DNA from: Euzebya sp051004735
GTDB lineage: Bacteria; Actinomycetota; Nitriliruptoria; Euzebyales; Euzebyaceae
Assembly: GCA_051004735.1 (NCBI GenBank)
Contig: JBPCKA010000065.1
Coordinates: 42,189 to 106,188 of the forward strand
Reading direction: 5' to 3'
Length of the DNA: 64,000 nt
The translations under genes and the position numbers were made by a program. The number at the start of each line of letters is the position of its first letter. Within the stretch, counting starts at the first letter, position 1. Shown here in pieces: positions 20,018 to 29,001 of the stretch. The notes under the pieces were generated by a model. The model made no database searches. It was not told the DNA's origin and was given only the letters and a program-made list of their open reading frames with translations.

Positions 20018-20972
20018 CGCGAGGCAGGGTATGGGACAGGCGCGGATCCAGCATCAGGACCAGGACATCGGCGATCAGGGTGGCGATCACCGTGACGGCG
20101 ATGAAGCTGGTGACCGCTCCGGTGACCAACGGTCCCTGCTGGTTGCGCGCCGCCGCCAACAGCACACTGCCCAGTCCTCGGATCTGAAAGACCTGTTCGA
20201 CCACCAACAGCCCGGCAAGCGTCGGACCGATCTCGGCGGCGACCAGTGTCACACCGGTGATCAAGACCTGGCGCCCGCCGTACCACCAGGCAATCCGATC
20301 CTCCTTGATTCCACAACCACGCATCGTGGTGACCCAGGGTTCGTGCGCCAGTTCCTGTGCTCGCAGTCGCAGGACACGGGTGATCAGCGCCGCGGGCACG
20401 ATGGCGGCGACCAGCCCGGGCAGCACTGCCCGGGTCCACCCCTGGGCCTCCAGGAAGGACCCCCCGAAGATGTCCACCGCGAAGGGACGAACGATCGCGG
20501 CGAAGACGAAGCCGGGGATGGCGACGCCAATGACGCCCATCACCAAAACGCCACGGTCACCCCCGGTGCCATGCCGACGGCCCAGGGCCACACCACCCGG
20601 AATGGCCACCAGCAACTGGATCACAATCGAGACCGACACGATACGCAGGGTGCGCGGCAGTGAATCCAGCACGATCCTGTTGACGACATCCCGTTGCACC
20701 AGATCTCCGAAGACGTTGGTGCTGTAGAAGGGCCCCATGTCGCCCTGCAGGAAATCCAGGAGGTAGCGGCCGTACTGCTGGAGGAAGGGTTCGTCCAGGT
20801 GGTAGGCCGCCCGAAGCTCAGCCACGGTGGCAGCGTCCGGACGCTGGAAGCCGAACAATGCGCGGATCTCATCGCCCGGCAGCAGCCACACCATGCAGTA
20901 CACGATGAACGTGGCGCCCAGGAAGACCAGCACGCTCTGCAGCAGCCGCCGCAACAGCAACCTGGTGATCAC
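20010..20972 (-). CDS. ABC transporter permease, DppB/OppB type (orphan)
   Basis: A binding-protein-dependent inner-membrane permease of the peptide/nickel family. Six hydrophobic segments are visible: an N-terminal anchor ('LLQSVLVFLGATFIVYCMVW'), a periplasmic segment 'YHLDEPFLQQYGRYLLDFLQ', then the membrane core with the EAA-like loop 'AQELAHEPWVTTMRGCGIKE'. The length of 320 residues is normal. No DppC permease, ATPase or solute-binding protein lies nearby; it sits between a membrane peptidase gene and lysS and overlaps lysS. It may pair with subunits elsewhere, or be a relic kept by its overlap with an essential gene. Confidence 0.85.
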   Translation of the reverse strand: MITRLLLRRLLQSVLVFLGATFIVYCMVWLLPGDEIRALFGFQRPDAATVAELRAAYHLDEPFLQQYGRYLLDFLQGDMGPFYSTNVFGDLVQRDVVNRIVLDSLPRTLRIVSVSIVIQLLVAIPGGVALGRRHGTGGDRGVLVMGVIGVAIPGFVFAAIVRPFAVDIFGGSFLEAQGWTRAVLPGLVAAIVPAALITRVLRLRAQELAHEPWVTTMRGCGIKEDRIAWWYGGRQVLITGVTLVAAEIGPTLAGLLVVEQVFQIRGLGSVLLAAARNQQGPLVTGAVTSFIAVTVIATLIADVLVLMLDPRLSHTLPRDD

Positions 20973-20984
20973 GGTTACATAGAA

Positions 20985-22643
20985 TCAGGCGATGGCACTC
21001 CGGGCCACCTCGGGGCTCGGACCGATCCCAACCCTGATGTCCTGCCCGGCACAGGACACCACACCCCAGGTCCCCTCGTCGCTGGCCTGCACCAGCTGCT
21101 CATCACCGTTGACCTGCCCGGTCTCACCACCCGATGCGGCCTGCCACCATTGGGTCACGGGCTCACACAGGTCGGCGCCGGCGAGGGTCAGCGCAACCGC
21201 GGAGTTCTCACCTGAGGTCCACAGCGACAGCTGACCGCCCTGCCACCCCTGCGTCGCAGCGACCGGGTCGGCCAGCGCCTGCGACTGGTCCTGCCCAGGT
21301 GCCCCGAACAACCAGCTCAGCGGCGCTGCGCCGAACGTCCGGCTGTCGTGCGCCTCATATCCTTGCGGTCCCTGCAACGAGGGCAGTGGCTGGAGGGCCG
21401 TCGTCGTGCCGGGAAACATCAGGGCATGAGTGGTCGTGGGAGGGTCGGCAATTGCCTGATCAACGGCCGGCCAACCACCCTCGGAGTACAGCCCGCAGAC
21501 GTAACCGGGACCGACGAAGTAGGGAAAGATCAGACTTTGTGCCAGAAAGTAGGGGACTTGGTCCAGCCCCTGATCGCCGGCCAACGCGCCCGGATCGCTC
21601 AACAGACCAAGGGGGTCCAGCGCGGACAACTGAAACTGGGTCTGCAGGGCCACTGCACTGCCCTCAACCACCGACAACGCCGCGATGGCGCCGTCCTCGT
21701 CTGCTCCGAACCCGTCCAGGTCAGGCAGCCCGACGGTGGCGTCGGTCAACGCGTGCTCAAGCTCGTGGGCCAAGACGATCAGTCCCACGCCGCCAAGGGC
21801 CTCATCGGCGTCGGCGGCCCTGACGACCAGTTCCCTGGTCTCGTCGTCGTAGTACCCTGCCACCTGGTCGCCCAGCAATTGGATCTGAGTTTGGACCAGG
21901 TCGATGTCGGCAGGCGCGGCCTGCAACGCCGCTAGGATCCGACGGTCCTCCTCTGCGGTGTCGGCCGGATAACTGTCCGCGATCTCCTCGGCGAAGAAGG
22001 ACCGGATCTCCTCATCGGTCTTGATCGTCGGCGTGATCGGCTGAGGAAAGGTCTCGCCACGCAGTTGCTGCACGGCATCACTCGCCTGATCGAACTGCTG
22101 CTGGAGCGTGGTCCCAGACACATCCGGCAGATCGACAACGTCGGTCGTGCACCCAGCGATATCAGGGGCGTCGCCCAAGCCGCCCAGGACATCACCCAGT
22201 CCGCCGCCCCCGAAAAGGTCCTCAAGACCACCCTCACCGAACAGGTCCTCAAGACCACCCTCACCCAGCAAGTCCTCCAGCCCACTCCCGCCCAGCAGGT
22301 CCTCAAGACCGCCAGGCGGCGAGTCGGTCGTGGCAGCCTGATCCAACTGCTGCTGAAGGTCGGCGATCTGGCTGGCGTCGTCGGCTGACTGCTGCTCCAG
22401 CGCCGACACCTGCGCCTGGGCGTCCTGCAGACGGCTGGTCTGGACCGCCGCAACGGTTCCGGCAGCCGCCAGGGCAATCACCAGGATGATCAACGTCAAG
22501 ATCAGCGCCGCTCGACGTCCCCCCGGGGATCGCGACGTAGGCGGGGACGTCGCGCCGGACCAGGACGGTGCCGGCCCCTGTCCCCATGTCGGCGGTGAAT
22601 CGGGATATCGCGGTGATTGGCTCACGACGCCGACAGTAGCCAC
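20985..22643 (-). CDS. membrane-anchored HExxH metallopeptidase-like protein
   Basis: A 552-residue, probably surface-exposed zinc peptidase. A Pro/Ser-rich cytoplasmic N-terminus is followed by one transmembrane helix (about 45-67), a short coiled coil ('SRLQDAQAQVSALEQQSADD'), then five near-perfect copies of GLEDLLG/GLEDLFG (about 112-155). The catalytic region has 'LIVLAHELEHALTDATVGL' with HExxH, and a downstream Glu in 'SVVEGSAVAL' fits the third ligand (the EGDA-type motif of related proteins). The GTG start at 22643 follows GGAGG. The substrate is unknown. Confidence 0.75.
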   Translation of the reverse strand: MATVGVVSQSPRYPDSPPTWGQGPAPSWSGATSPPTSRSPGGRRAALILTLIILVIALAAAGTVAAVQTSRLQDAQAQVSALEQQSADDASQIADLQQQLDQAATTDSPPGGLEDLLGGSGLEDLLGEGGLEDLFGEGGLEDLFGGGGLGDVLGGLGDAPDIAGCTTDVVDLPDVSGTTLQQQFDQASDAVQQLRGETFPQPITPTIKTDEEIRSFFAEEIADSYPADTAEEDRRILAALQAAPADIDLVQTQIQLLGDQVAGYYDDETRELVVRAADADEALGGVGLIVLAHELEHALTDATVGLPDLDGFGADEDGAIAALSVVEGSAVALQTQFQLSALDPLGLLSDPGALAGDQGLDQVPYFLAQSLIFPYFVGPGYVCGLYSEGGWPAVDQAIADPPTTTHALMFPGTTTALQPLPSLQGPQGYEAHDSRTFGAAPLSWLFGAPGQDQSQALADPVAATQGWQGGQLSLWTSGENSAVALTLAGADLCEPVTQWWQAASGGETGQVNGDEQLVQASDEGTWGVVSCAGQDIRVGIGPSPEVARSAIA

Positions 22644-22687
22644 TTTGGACCTCCGGGCGCGTCGTCATGAAGTCCTCTTGTAAGGAA

Positions 22688-23470
22688 TCAGTCGGTGTTG
22701 CGATCCCAGATCAGGCGAAGGCCGTCCAGGGTCAGCCAGGGTTCGTAGTGGGTGATGGTGTGACACTCATCCACAATGGCCGAGGCCAGACCGCCCGTTG
22801 CGACGACAATTGGTTTGTCATGGCCGGTGGTGATCAACGAGTCGGTGATCTGTTCCACGATCCGGTCAACCTGACCGGCAAAGCCGTACACCGCGCCAGA
22901 CTGCATGGCCTCGATGGTGTTGCGACCGATCGCGGACCGCGGCGCCCGTAACTCGAACTTGGGAAGTTGAGCACCGCGGGCGCTGAGCGCCTCCATCGAC
23001 ATCATGACCCCCGGGGCGATGGCCCCCCCGACGAACTCCCCCTTGGCGGTGTAGACGTCGAAGTTTGTTGAGGTGCCGAAGTCGACGACGATCCCGGGCC
23101 CTCCGAATCGTGCGTGTGCCGCGATGGCGTTGACCAGGCGGTCAGCGCCGACCTCACGAGGGTTGTCCATGTTGATCGCAAACCCGGTGCGGGTCCCCGG
23201 TCGTACCACCACCGGCGGGAAGTGGAAATACCGGTGGGTCATCTCCTCCAGGCGCTCGGTCACAATCGGCACGACCGAGCTCAGCACGACGCCGTGCACG
23301 TTCTTCGAAAACGACAGGTTCTGGAAGGCCATGAAGCCCTGGAACAGCAGCGCCCACTCATCCGCGGTCCGCTCTGCCTCGGTCGACACGCGCCAGTGTT
23401 CGACCAGGTCGGTGCCCTCATACACACCGATGACAGTGGTGCTGTTGCCGACATCGACGGCCAATAGCAT
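22688..23470 (-). CDS. coaX: type III pantothenate kinase
   Basis: Catalyses the first step of coenzyme A synthesis. ASKHA-fold motifs are 'MLLAVDVGNSTTVIGVYEG', 'NPREVGADRLVNAIAAHARF' and 'GIVVDFGTSTNFDVYTAKGE', with the catalytic Asp in GADR. The length of 260 residues is normal. The start overlaps the nadC stop by one base, so panC, nadC and coaX form a coupled cofactor operon; panD is not seen between them. Confidence 0.95.
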   Translation of the reverse strand: MLLAVDVGNSTTVIGVYEGTDLVEHWRVSTEAERTADEWALLFQGFMAFQNLSFSKNVHGVVLSSVVPIVTERLEEMTHRYFHFPPVVVRPGTRTGFAINMDNPREVGADRLVNAIAAHARFGGPGIVVDFGTSTNFDVYTAKGEFVGGAIAPGVMMSMEALSARGAQLPKFELRAPRSAIGRNTIEAMQSGAVYGFAGQVDRIVEQITDSLITTGHDKPIVVATGGLASAIVDECHTITHYEPWLTLDGLRLIWDRNTD

Positions 23471-24399
23471 CAGGTCTGCCCGCCAAACTCAGCGGTGGTG
23501 ACGTCCGCGATGCCGGGCTGGCTGCCGTGCAGCCTGATGTCAAGGCCGATGTCCAGTGCCCCCGAGGAATGGGTCAAGGCCCCAACCGCGACCGCGTCCA
23601 CGCCGGTGGCGGCGACGTCAGCGACGGTGTCAAGCGTGATGCCGCCGCTTGCTTCCACAAAGACCTCACGGTCGACTGACCGGCACGCCAGCACCCCCTG
23701 GCGCGTGTCGGCCAGGGAGAAGTTGTCCAGCAGCACCCTGGTGGCCCCGGCGGCCAGCACCACGTCGAGTTGGTCCAGGGAGTCCACCTCGATCTGCACC
23801 GGCAGCCCGTCGGCGGCGGCCAGCGCAGCGCTGACGGCTTGTGCCATCCCGCCAGCCGCGGCGACATGGTTGTCCTTGACCAGTAACTCATCGACCAATG
23901 ACATCCGGTGATTGGCGCCGCCGCCGGCGATGACCGCGGCCTTTTCCACCGCACGAAGGCCGGGCAAGGTCTTGCGGGTGTCGCGGACCACGCAGTCGTG
24001 GGTCCCGACCGCCTGCACCAGCAGGGCCGTGGCGGTGGCAATCCCACACAGATGAGTGAGGAGGTTCAAGGCCGTCCGTTCCCCGGCCAGCACCGACCGT
24101 GCCGGACCGTTGATGATGGCCACCGCCTGGCCCGTCACCGCACGGTCACCGTCGGCGGCCTGCAGGAACACCTTGACCTGGGAATCGACCTGGGCATAGG
24201 TCTGCACGATGGCTGCAAGTCCGGCCACGCGCCCATCCTGACGCGGGACGAACGCCGCCGTTGCCATGGCGTCGGGTGGGATGGTCGCCATCGCGGTCAC
24301 GTCGTTTCGGGCGTCACCGCCCGGTCCCAGATCCTCCGCCAATGCCGTGGCGACGACCTGGTCCAACGGCACCAGGGCCGGCTGTCGTGCGGTGGTCAT
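23470..24399 (-). CDS. nadC: nicotinate-nucleotide pyrophosphorylase (quinolinate phosphoribosyltransferase)
   Basis: Converts quinolinate and PRPP to nicotinate mononucleotide in NAD synthesis. Typical stretches are 'ERTALNLLTHLCGIATATAL', 'VVRDTRKTLPGLRAVEKAAV', 'GGGANHRMSLVDELLVKDNH' and 'EVDSLDQLDVVLAAGATRVL'. The 309 residues are normal. The ATG overlaps the panC stop by 4 bases, and the 3' end abuts coaX. nadA and nadB are not in the window. Confidence 0.94.
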   Translation of the reverse strand: MTTARQPALVPLDQVVATALAEDLGPGGDARNDVTAMATIPPDAMATAAFVPRQDGRVAGLAAIVQTYAQVDSQVKVFLQAADGDRAVTGQAVAIINGPARSVLAGERTALNLLTHLCGIATATALLVQAVGTHDCVVRDTRKTLPGLRAVEKAAVIAGGGANHRMSLVDELLVKDNHVAAAGGMAQAVSAALAAADGLPVQIEVDSLDQLDVVLAAGATRVLLDNFSLADTRQGVLACRSVDREVFVEASGGITLDTVADVAATGVDAVAVGALTHSSGALDIGLDIRLHGSQPGIADVTTAEFGGQT

Positions 24400-25259
24400 C
24401 TCAGTTCAACTTGTGGTAGGGCGATGTTGTCAATCAGCCGGGTGGTGCCGACATAGGCGGCGACGACCGCCTGTGCCGCGCCACCAACGGTGCCACTCAG
24501 CGGGTGCAGGGTCACCGGATCGATGATCTCCGCGTAGTCCAGACGAACGCCGGGGGCGGCGGTGAGTGTAGCCACGAGTAGGTCGCGTCCCGACTCTGCG
24601 TCGCCATCCCAGAAGTCCCGCAGCCGCGTGAGAGCCGCTGACAGGGCCAGTGCGGACCGACGTTGTTCGCCGGTCAGATAGGCGTTGCGACTGGACAGGG
24701 CCAGCCCGTCGGGTTCGCGGATCAACGGACAGGTCACGACCTGCACCGGCATGCTCAAGTCATCGACCATGCGGCGGATGATCGCCTGCTGTTGGAAGTC
24801 CTTTGCGCCGAAGTACGCACGATCCGGCTGGACGGCGTTGAACAGCTTGGTCACGATGGTGGTGACACCGTCGAAATGAGCCGGTCGAGTGGACGCCTCA
24901 AGACCCGCGGTGAGCCGGTCGACATGAACGGTGGTCAGACCGTCAGAGGGGGTGAAGTCATTCGGGTCGGGTTGGAACACCACCTCCACCCCATGTTCCT
25001 GCAGCAGTTCCAGATCGGCGGCCAATGTGCGCGGATAGGCCGCCAGATCCTCATCCGGCGCGAACTGCAGGGGGTTGACGAAGATCGAGACCACGACGAC
25101 CTCACAGTCCTGCCTGGCGGCTGTCACCAGCGAGAGGTGGCCGGCGTGCAGTGCGCCCATGGTCGGGACCAGCGCGATCGAGTCACCCTCGGATCGGTGA
25201 CGTCGAACCGCGGCCCGGATCTGCGAGACGTTCCGAGCCACTTCAACTTGCGCGGTCAA
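24396..25259 (-). CDS. panC: pantothenate synthetase
   Basis: Ligates pantoate and beta-alanine with ATP to make pantothenate. Motifs are 'LVPTMGALHAGHLSLV', 'FVNPLQFAPDEDLAAYPRTL', 'AYFGAKDFQQQAIIRRMVDD' and 'DGLALSSRNAYLT'. The length of 287 residues is normal. It is the first gene of the panC-nadC-coaX run and lies 2 bases downstream of the lipoprotein gene, so all four may be cotranscribed. Confidence 0.95.
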   Translation of the reverse strand: MTAQVEVARNVSQIRAAVRRHRSEGDSIALVPTMGALHAGHLSLVTAARQDCEVVVVSIFVNPLQFAPDEDLAAYPRTLAADLELLQEHGVEVVFQPDPNDFTPSDGLTTVHVDRLTAGLEASTRPAHFDGVTTIVTKLFNAVQPDRAYFGAKDFQQQAIIRRMVDDLSMPVQVVTCPLIREPDGLALSSRNAYLTGEQRRSALALSAALTRLRDFWDGDAESGRDLLVATLTAAPGVRLDYAEIIDPVTLHPLSGTVGGAAQAVVAAYVGTTRLIDNIALPQVELR

Positions 25260-25261
25260 CG

Positions 25262-26539
25262 CTACTGCTGAGGTGGGTTGTCGGGACGCTGCAGGTCCTG
25301 TGGACGGAAGGTTCTGGTGGCATCGGGGTTGGGACCGCCGGGTTCGGGCGTCGCAGGTGTGGGCGGCTGTCCGGGGTCATTTGGCCCGCCTGCTGGTTGT
25401 TCAGGCTGGGCCTGCGCCGGCTGGTCCCACCAATCGGCGGCGGGGGTCGGCTGGGCAGCAGGCTGAGCGCCCCATGCCCCAGCGGGCGCGCCCGGTTGAG
25501 TCGGCTGTGCAGGTGCGCCTGCCCAGGTACCGGGGCCCGACGGTGCGCCGGGAGGTGGGCCATAGGCGCCAGGGGCACCAGGGGCACCGGGGGCACCGGG
25601 AGCACCGGGAGCACCAGCCGGGGGGTAGTTGCCCGGCGGATAGCCCGGCACTCGAGAAGCAGAGGACTTGCGGCTGCGAGAGATCAGGAAAATGATCAAC
25701 CCGATGACCAGCAGGACGACCAGGCCGATCAGCAGCCACACCAGGAGGCCGGCGAACCCACCTCCGCCGGTGGCGTCGCCTCGTGCCATCAACGCGCCGC
25801 CGTTGCCGTCCAACTCCCAGATCGCCGTTGTGCCCTCGATCCGCGTGGCGTTGTTCTCGCTCACCTCACCCGGGAAGGTCATGCGCAGCGTCAGGTCCAG
25901 CAGACCCTCGGGATTGGCCAGCGCCTCGGCGAACCCCGAACCGAAGGCGTCCAACTCGTTGCCCAATTCCTGGTCAAGTTGATCCAGTGCGTCCTGCAGG
26001 TCCTCGGTGCTCTCCTGGGCCACCTCACGTTTCTGACCGCCCGGGCCCTTCTGACCGCCCAGGCCCTGGGTCAGCGAGGCGGCCACGTTGGGGACCACGG
26101 CCTGAAACACAAAGTCATCACCCTCACGAACGATGCTGAAGGATTCAAACAAACCATTGTTGGTGGGATCGGTGAAGAAGCAGTTCACGGCGTCCAGTGA
26201 CACCCCCTCAAGGCGCAGGCTGGCGCCCATGAACCCATCGGAGTCGTAGGGCTCGGCGGACGCCATGGACGGGTCGAACCCACACATCTGCGCCGACTCG
26301 TCGATCCCCTCCATGGCAGACTCCGGAGTCAGTTGCTCGGTGTCCGCACCCTGTGTGGCCTCTGGCGGAAGGTTCTCGTCAAGCTTGATGCCCAACGTGA
26401 GGTCGACGGTGGCGGTGTCATCGGATCGCAGATCGACATCGGCGTCGACCCTGACCTGACAGCCGGCGCTCAGCATCACTAGCAGCACCGCCCCGGTCAG
26501 AAGTCTGGCGATACCCGGTCTCTGGTTACGCACGATCAT
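25262..26539 (-). CDS. LppM-like lipoprotein with proline-rich cytoplasmic tail
   Basis: The N-terminus is a lipoprotein signal peptide with lipobox 'VMLSAGC' (Cys at 27). The extracytoplasmic domain (about 28-260) begins 'CQVRVDADVDLRSDDTATVD', as in the LppM/DUF3153 family. A transmembrane helix (about 262-286) and a basic 'SRSRKSSASR' come next, then a tail very rich in Pro, Ala, Gly and Gln with GAPGAPGAPG runs. LppM in mycobacteria is a cell-envelope protein affecting phagocytosis; the role here is unproven. The gene lies directly upstream of panC and may share its transcript. Confidence 0.7.
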   Translation of the reverse strand: MIVRNQRPGIARLLTGAVLLVMLSAGCQVRVDADVDLRSDDTATVDLTLGIKLDENLPPEATQGADTEQLTPESAMEGIDESAQMCGFDPSMASAEPYDSDGFMGASLRLEGVSLDAVNCFFTDPTNNGLFESFSIVREGDDFVFQAVVPNVAASLTQGLGGQKGPGGQKREVAQESTEDLQDALDQLDQELGNELDAFGSGFAEALANPEGLLDLTLRMTFPGEVSENNATRIEGTTAIWELDGNGGALMARGDATGGGGFAGLLVWLLIGLVVLLVIGLIIFLISRSRKSSASRVPGYPPGNYPPAGAPGAPGAPGAPGAPGAYGPPPGAPSGPGTWAGAPAQPTQPGAPAGAWGAQPAAQPTPAADWWDQPAQAQPEQPAGGPNDPGQPPTPATPEPGGPNPDATRTFRPQDLQRPDNPPQQ

Positions 26540-26667
26540 CCCTTCTCACACGACGTCCCTGGCGATTGACCCAGTGATCTTGGCCTGATCACAGACGTCA
26601 GGATCACAGACAATATGAGATGTGCCGCAATGTGGCGAACGCCCGGCCATTTTGGGTGCGGGATCGG

Positions 26668-27540
26668 CTACTGGGTGGCCACGTGATCCAACACCGCTCG
26701 GACTGCTTGCGCACGTTCTGGGCTCAGTCCGGCGCGGATCGCCTGGGCCAGGATCAGCTCGCCCAGGGCCACGTAGGCCTGCACGGCCTCGGGGAAACTG
26801 GTGCGCAACTCCTCCAGATGTCCCCGCACCGTTGAGTCCTCCCCCCGGCTGATCGGCCCTGTCAAGGCTTGGACGCCGCGTACGGCACCACCCTGGGCGG
26901 ATGCGGTCACCAATGGCAGCAGGAAGGCCGAGGGGTCCTCGATCCCCGCACCCAGCAGCAGGTCGCGGGCAAGGCTTGCCACCGCGGTGGTGGCGTTGCT
27001 GCCCACCGACAGGCCGGCGTGATACAGCGTGCGTGACCCGGCCGGGACCGTCACCGGCGATCCACGCAGGTCAAGGATCAGCAGTCGGGCCCAGTCCAGG
27101 TCCGACTCCTCAGCGGTGACCGCCCAGGAGGAACCCGGCAGGTTGTGCCAGCCCGACACCGGATCCGGGAAGGTCATGGCCGGGTGGCATGCGGCGATGC
27201 TCGCGCCTGCCGCCCGCACGATGCTCAGGGGATCAAGCCCCACGCCTCCAGCGGTATGGATCCAACGCTGCCCAAGGTGCACGGCATCCGCCGCGGCGGC
27301 GACCCGCGCCACCTGGCCGATCATGGCATCGGGTGTGCTGACCACCACCAGATCAGCGTGAAGGACGCCAGCGGCGACGGTGGTGGCGGTGGCGGAGGAC
27401 ACCAACCGCCCAAACTCGGCCAGGGAAGCCGACTCCTCGCCGGTGCCAGCCACAGCCGCGATGTCATAGCCCGCATCAGCCAACCCCAGGGCAACGGCTG
27501 TTCCCACTCGTCCAGGGCCGATCACCGCCACGCTGCTCAC
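26668..27540 (-). CDS. Rossmann-like and DUF2520 domain protein
   Basis: The N-terminus has the dinucleotide-binding motif 'VAVIGPGRVGTAVALGLADA'; the C-terminal helical domain is DUF2520 ('HAGLSVGSNATTAVASLARD'). The fold resembles ketopantoate and 6-phosphogluconate-type dehydrogenases. Together with its constant position between folK and panC, this has led to suggestions of a pantothenate-pathway reductase, but the activity is not established. The length of 290 residues is normal. The ATG region overlaps the folK start side by 4 bases (26668-27540 against 27537). Confidence 0.82.
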   Translation of the reverse strand: MSSVAVIGPGRVGTAVALGLADAGYDIAAVAGTGEESASLAEFGRLVSSATATTVAAGVLHADLVVVSTPDAMIGQVARVAAAADAVHLGQRWIHTAGGVGLDPLSIVRAAGASIAACHPAMTFPDPVSGWHNLPGSSWAVTAEESDLDWARLLILDLRGSPVTVPAGSRTLYHAGLSVGSNATTAVASLARDLLLGAGIEDPSAFLLPLVTASAQGGAVRGVQALTGPISRGEDSTVRGHLEELRTSFPEAVQAYVALGELILAQAIRAGLSPERAQAVRAVLDHVATQ

Positions 27541-28139
27541 GGCTGCAGACCCCCTACGGACGGCGGACCCGTCGGCAGTGGGTCCAGTGACACCTGTCTA
27601 CCAATGGCACTCACTCCCTCTATCGGGACCAGTCCGGCAATCACCGTGCCCAGGGTCCGTCCGTCGGGCAAACGCCACCCTGGTGCCACCTCCATCAGCG
27701 GCACCAGGGCAAAGGGACGGGCGGTCAGTTCGGCGTGCGGAATGCTCAGGACGTCGGTGTCGAGCACGCGGTCACCGTAGAGCAGCACGTCCACGTCGAT
27801 CGTCCGCGGGCCCCAGGTCATGGTCCGGACGCGCCCCAGGGTCGCCTCGACACGCTGGCAGGCCCGCAGCAGGGGAAGTGGGGCCAGATCTGTCCCGATG
27901 CGAACCGCGATGTTGTAGAAGGGCTCCTCGGCCGGGCCGACCGGCGCGGTCTCATACACGCTGGAGATGTCCGCAACGGTGATGCGTGGATGGCGGTGCA
28001 ACAGGGCCACAGCACGGTTGAGGTAATGCAGTCGGTCCCCGATGTTGCCCCCCAGGCCCAGGAAGGCCGTCTCTTGACCCGCCGGCGGTTGACGAAGTTG
28101 TATCGCGCGCCGCACGAACCCCGCGGGGCCTCGGATCAT
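27537..28139 (-). CDS. folK: 6-hydroxymethyl-7,8-dihydropterin pyrophosphokinase
   Basis: Transfers pyrophosphate from ATP to hydroxymethyldihydropterin in folate synthesis. Motifs are 'AFLGLGGNIGDRLHYLNRAV', 'SSVYETAPVG', and the ATP/metal site 'WGPRTIDVDVLLYG', followed by 'IPHAELTARPFALVPLMEVA'. The N-terminus has about 22 extra residues before the domain. I keep the start at 28139 because its ATG overlaps the folB stop (ATGA). Its own stop overlaps the DUF2520 gene the same way. Confidence 0.93.
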   Translation of the reverse strand: MIRGPAGFVRRAIQLRQPPAGQETAFLGLGGNIGDRLHYLNRAVALLHRHPRITVADISSVYETAPVGPAEEPFYNIAVRIGTDLAPLPLLRACQRVEATLGRVRTMTWGPRTIDVDVLLYGDRVLDTDVLSIPHAELTARPFALVPLMEVAPGWRLPDGRTLGTVIAGLVPIEGVSAIGRQVSLDPLPTGPPSVGGLQP

Positions 28140-28498
28140 CGGCTGCGCCGTAGCCGCACAGCCACGTGGTCCACCTGGACCGCAAGCGCAACCTCGGGCT
28201 TGGCGACCCGGACCTCGGCGGACAGGACACGCCGATCGGCCATCACCAGGTCTGCCACGTGGCCGGCCAGGCGCTCGATCAGGTCGAAACGGGTGGCGGC
28301 GACCTCTGCCGCGATTAGTTCGCCCAGCGCGCCGTAATCGATGGTGTCGGCCAGGTCATCGCTGACGGCCGCTGCTGCGAGGTCGGTCTCCAAGGTGATG
28401 TCCAGGACGAAGATCTGACCGTCCCGCTTCTCCGACTCAAGCACCCCGTGATAGCCAAAGACCCGAAGCCCACAGATCTCGATCAGGTCAGTTGTCAT
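28136..28498 (-). CDS. folB: dihydroneopterin aldolase
   Basis: Cleaves dihydroneopterin to hydroxymethyldihydropterin and glycolaldehyde. The sequence begins 'MTTDLIEICGLRVFGYHGVL', with 'DTIDYGALGELIAAEVAATR', 'LIERLAGHVADLVM' and the C-terminal 'VRVAKPEVAL'. The 120 residues are normal. The start at 28498 was preferred to the frame opening at 28537 because the family starts here. It is coupled to folK. Confidence 0.93.
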   Translation of the reverse strand: MTTDLIEICGLRVFGYHGVLESEKRDGQIFVLDITLETDLAAAAVSDDLADTIDYGALGELIAAEVAATRFDLIERLAGHVADLVMADRRVLSAEVRVAKPEVALAVQVDHVAVRLRRSR

Positions 28499-28543
28499 GT
28501 GAGCTAAGACAGTAGTGGCGGCCCACGGCCCCGACACGCCCGC

Positions 28544-28939
28544 TCAGGCGATCGGTGCACCCGGTTGCACGTCATCTGGCAGTTCCAACAACCGCACGGT
28601 CCCATCCGCCTCCAGTGCGCCCAGGATCAGGAACTCGCTGGTGAATCCCGCAATCTTCTTTCGACCCAGGTTCACCGCGCCCACGACCGTGCGTCCCAGC
28701 AGCTCCTGCGCTGAATAGTTCGTGATCTGTGCACTGGTTCGCAGCGCACCGATGACCGGCCCAAAGTCCACCGTCAGCTTCCATGCCGCCTTGCGTGCTT
28801 CGGGGAACTCCTCGACCGCCGTGACCCGCCCGCTGCGCATGTCGAGGGCGAAGAACCCCTCAACCCCGACTTCGGGCTTGTGTGGGAGTTTGTCGGGGCT
28901 ATAGGGATGTGCGGTGCGATCAATGTCGTGCTTTCCCAT
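28544..28939 (-). CDS. csaA: CsaA-like tRNA-binding (OB-fold) protein
   Basis: A stand-alone tRNA-binding OB domain of the CsaA/Trbp111/EMAP-II type. CsaA has been reported to act as a secretion-related chaperone and to bind tRNA. Seen are 'FALDMRSGRVTAVEEFPEAR', 'WKLTVDFG', 'LRTSAQITNYSAQELLGRTV' and 'VGAVNLGRKKIAGFTSEFLI'. I start at the ATG at 28939; a GTG three codons upstream is the alternative. The gene sits just upstream of folB on the same strand and divergent from eamA. Confidence 0.85.
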   Translation of the reverse strand: MGKHDIDRTAHPYSPDKLPHKPEVGVEGFFALDMRSGRVTAVEEFPEARKAAWKLTVDFGPVIGALRTSAQITNYSAQELLGRTVVGAVNLGRKKIAGFTSEFLILGALEADGTVRLLELPDDVQPGAPIA

Positions 28940-29001
28940 GGGTACCACCGTAGACAGCCATGTCCTGTGGTCTCCAATGTGGACCGGGATGGGCTGACAT
29001 C

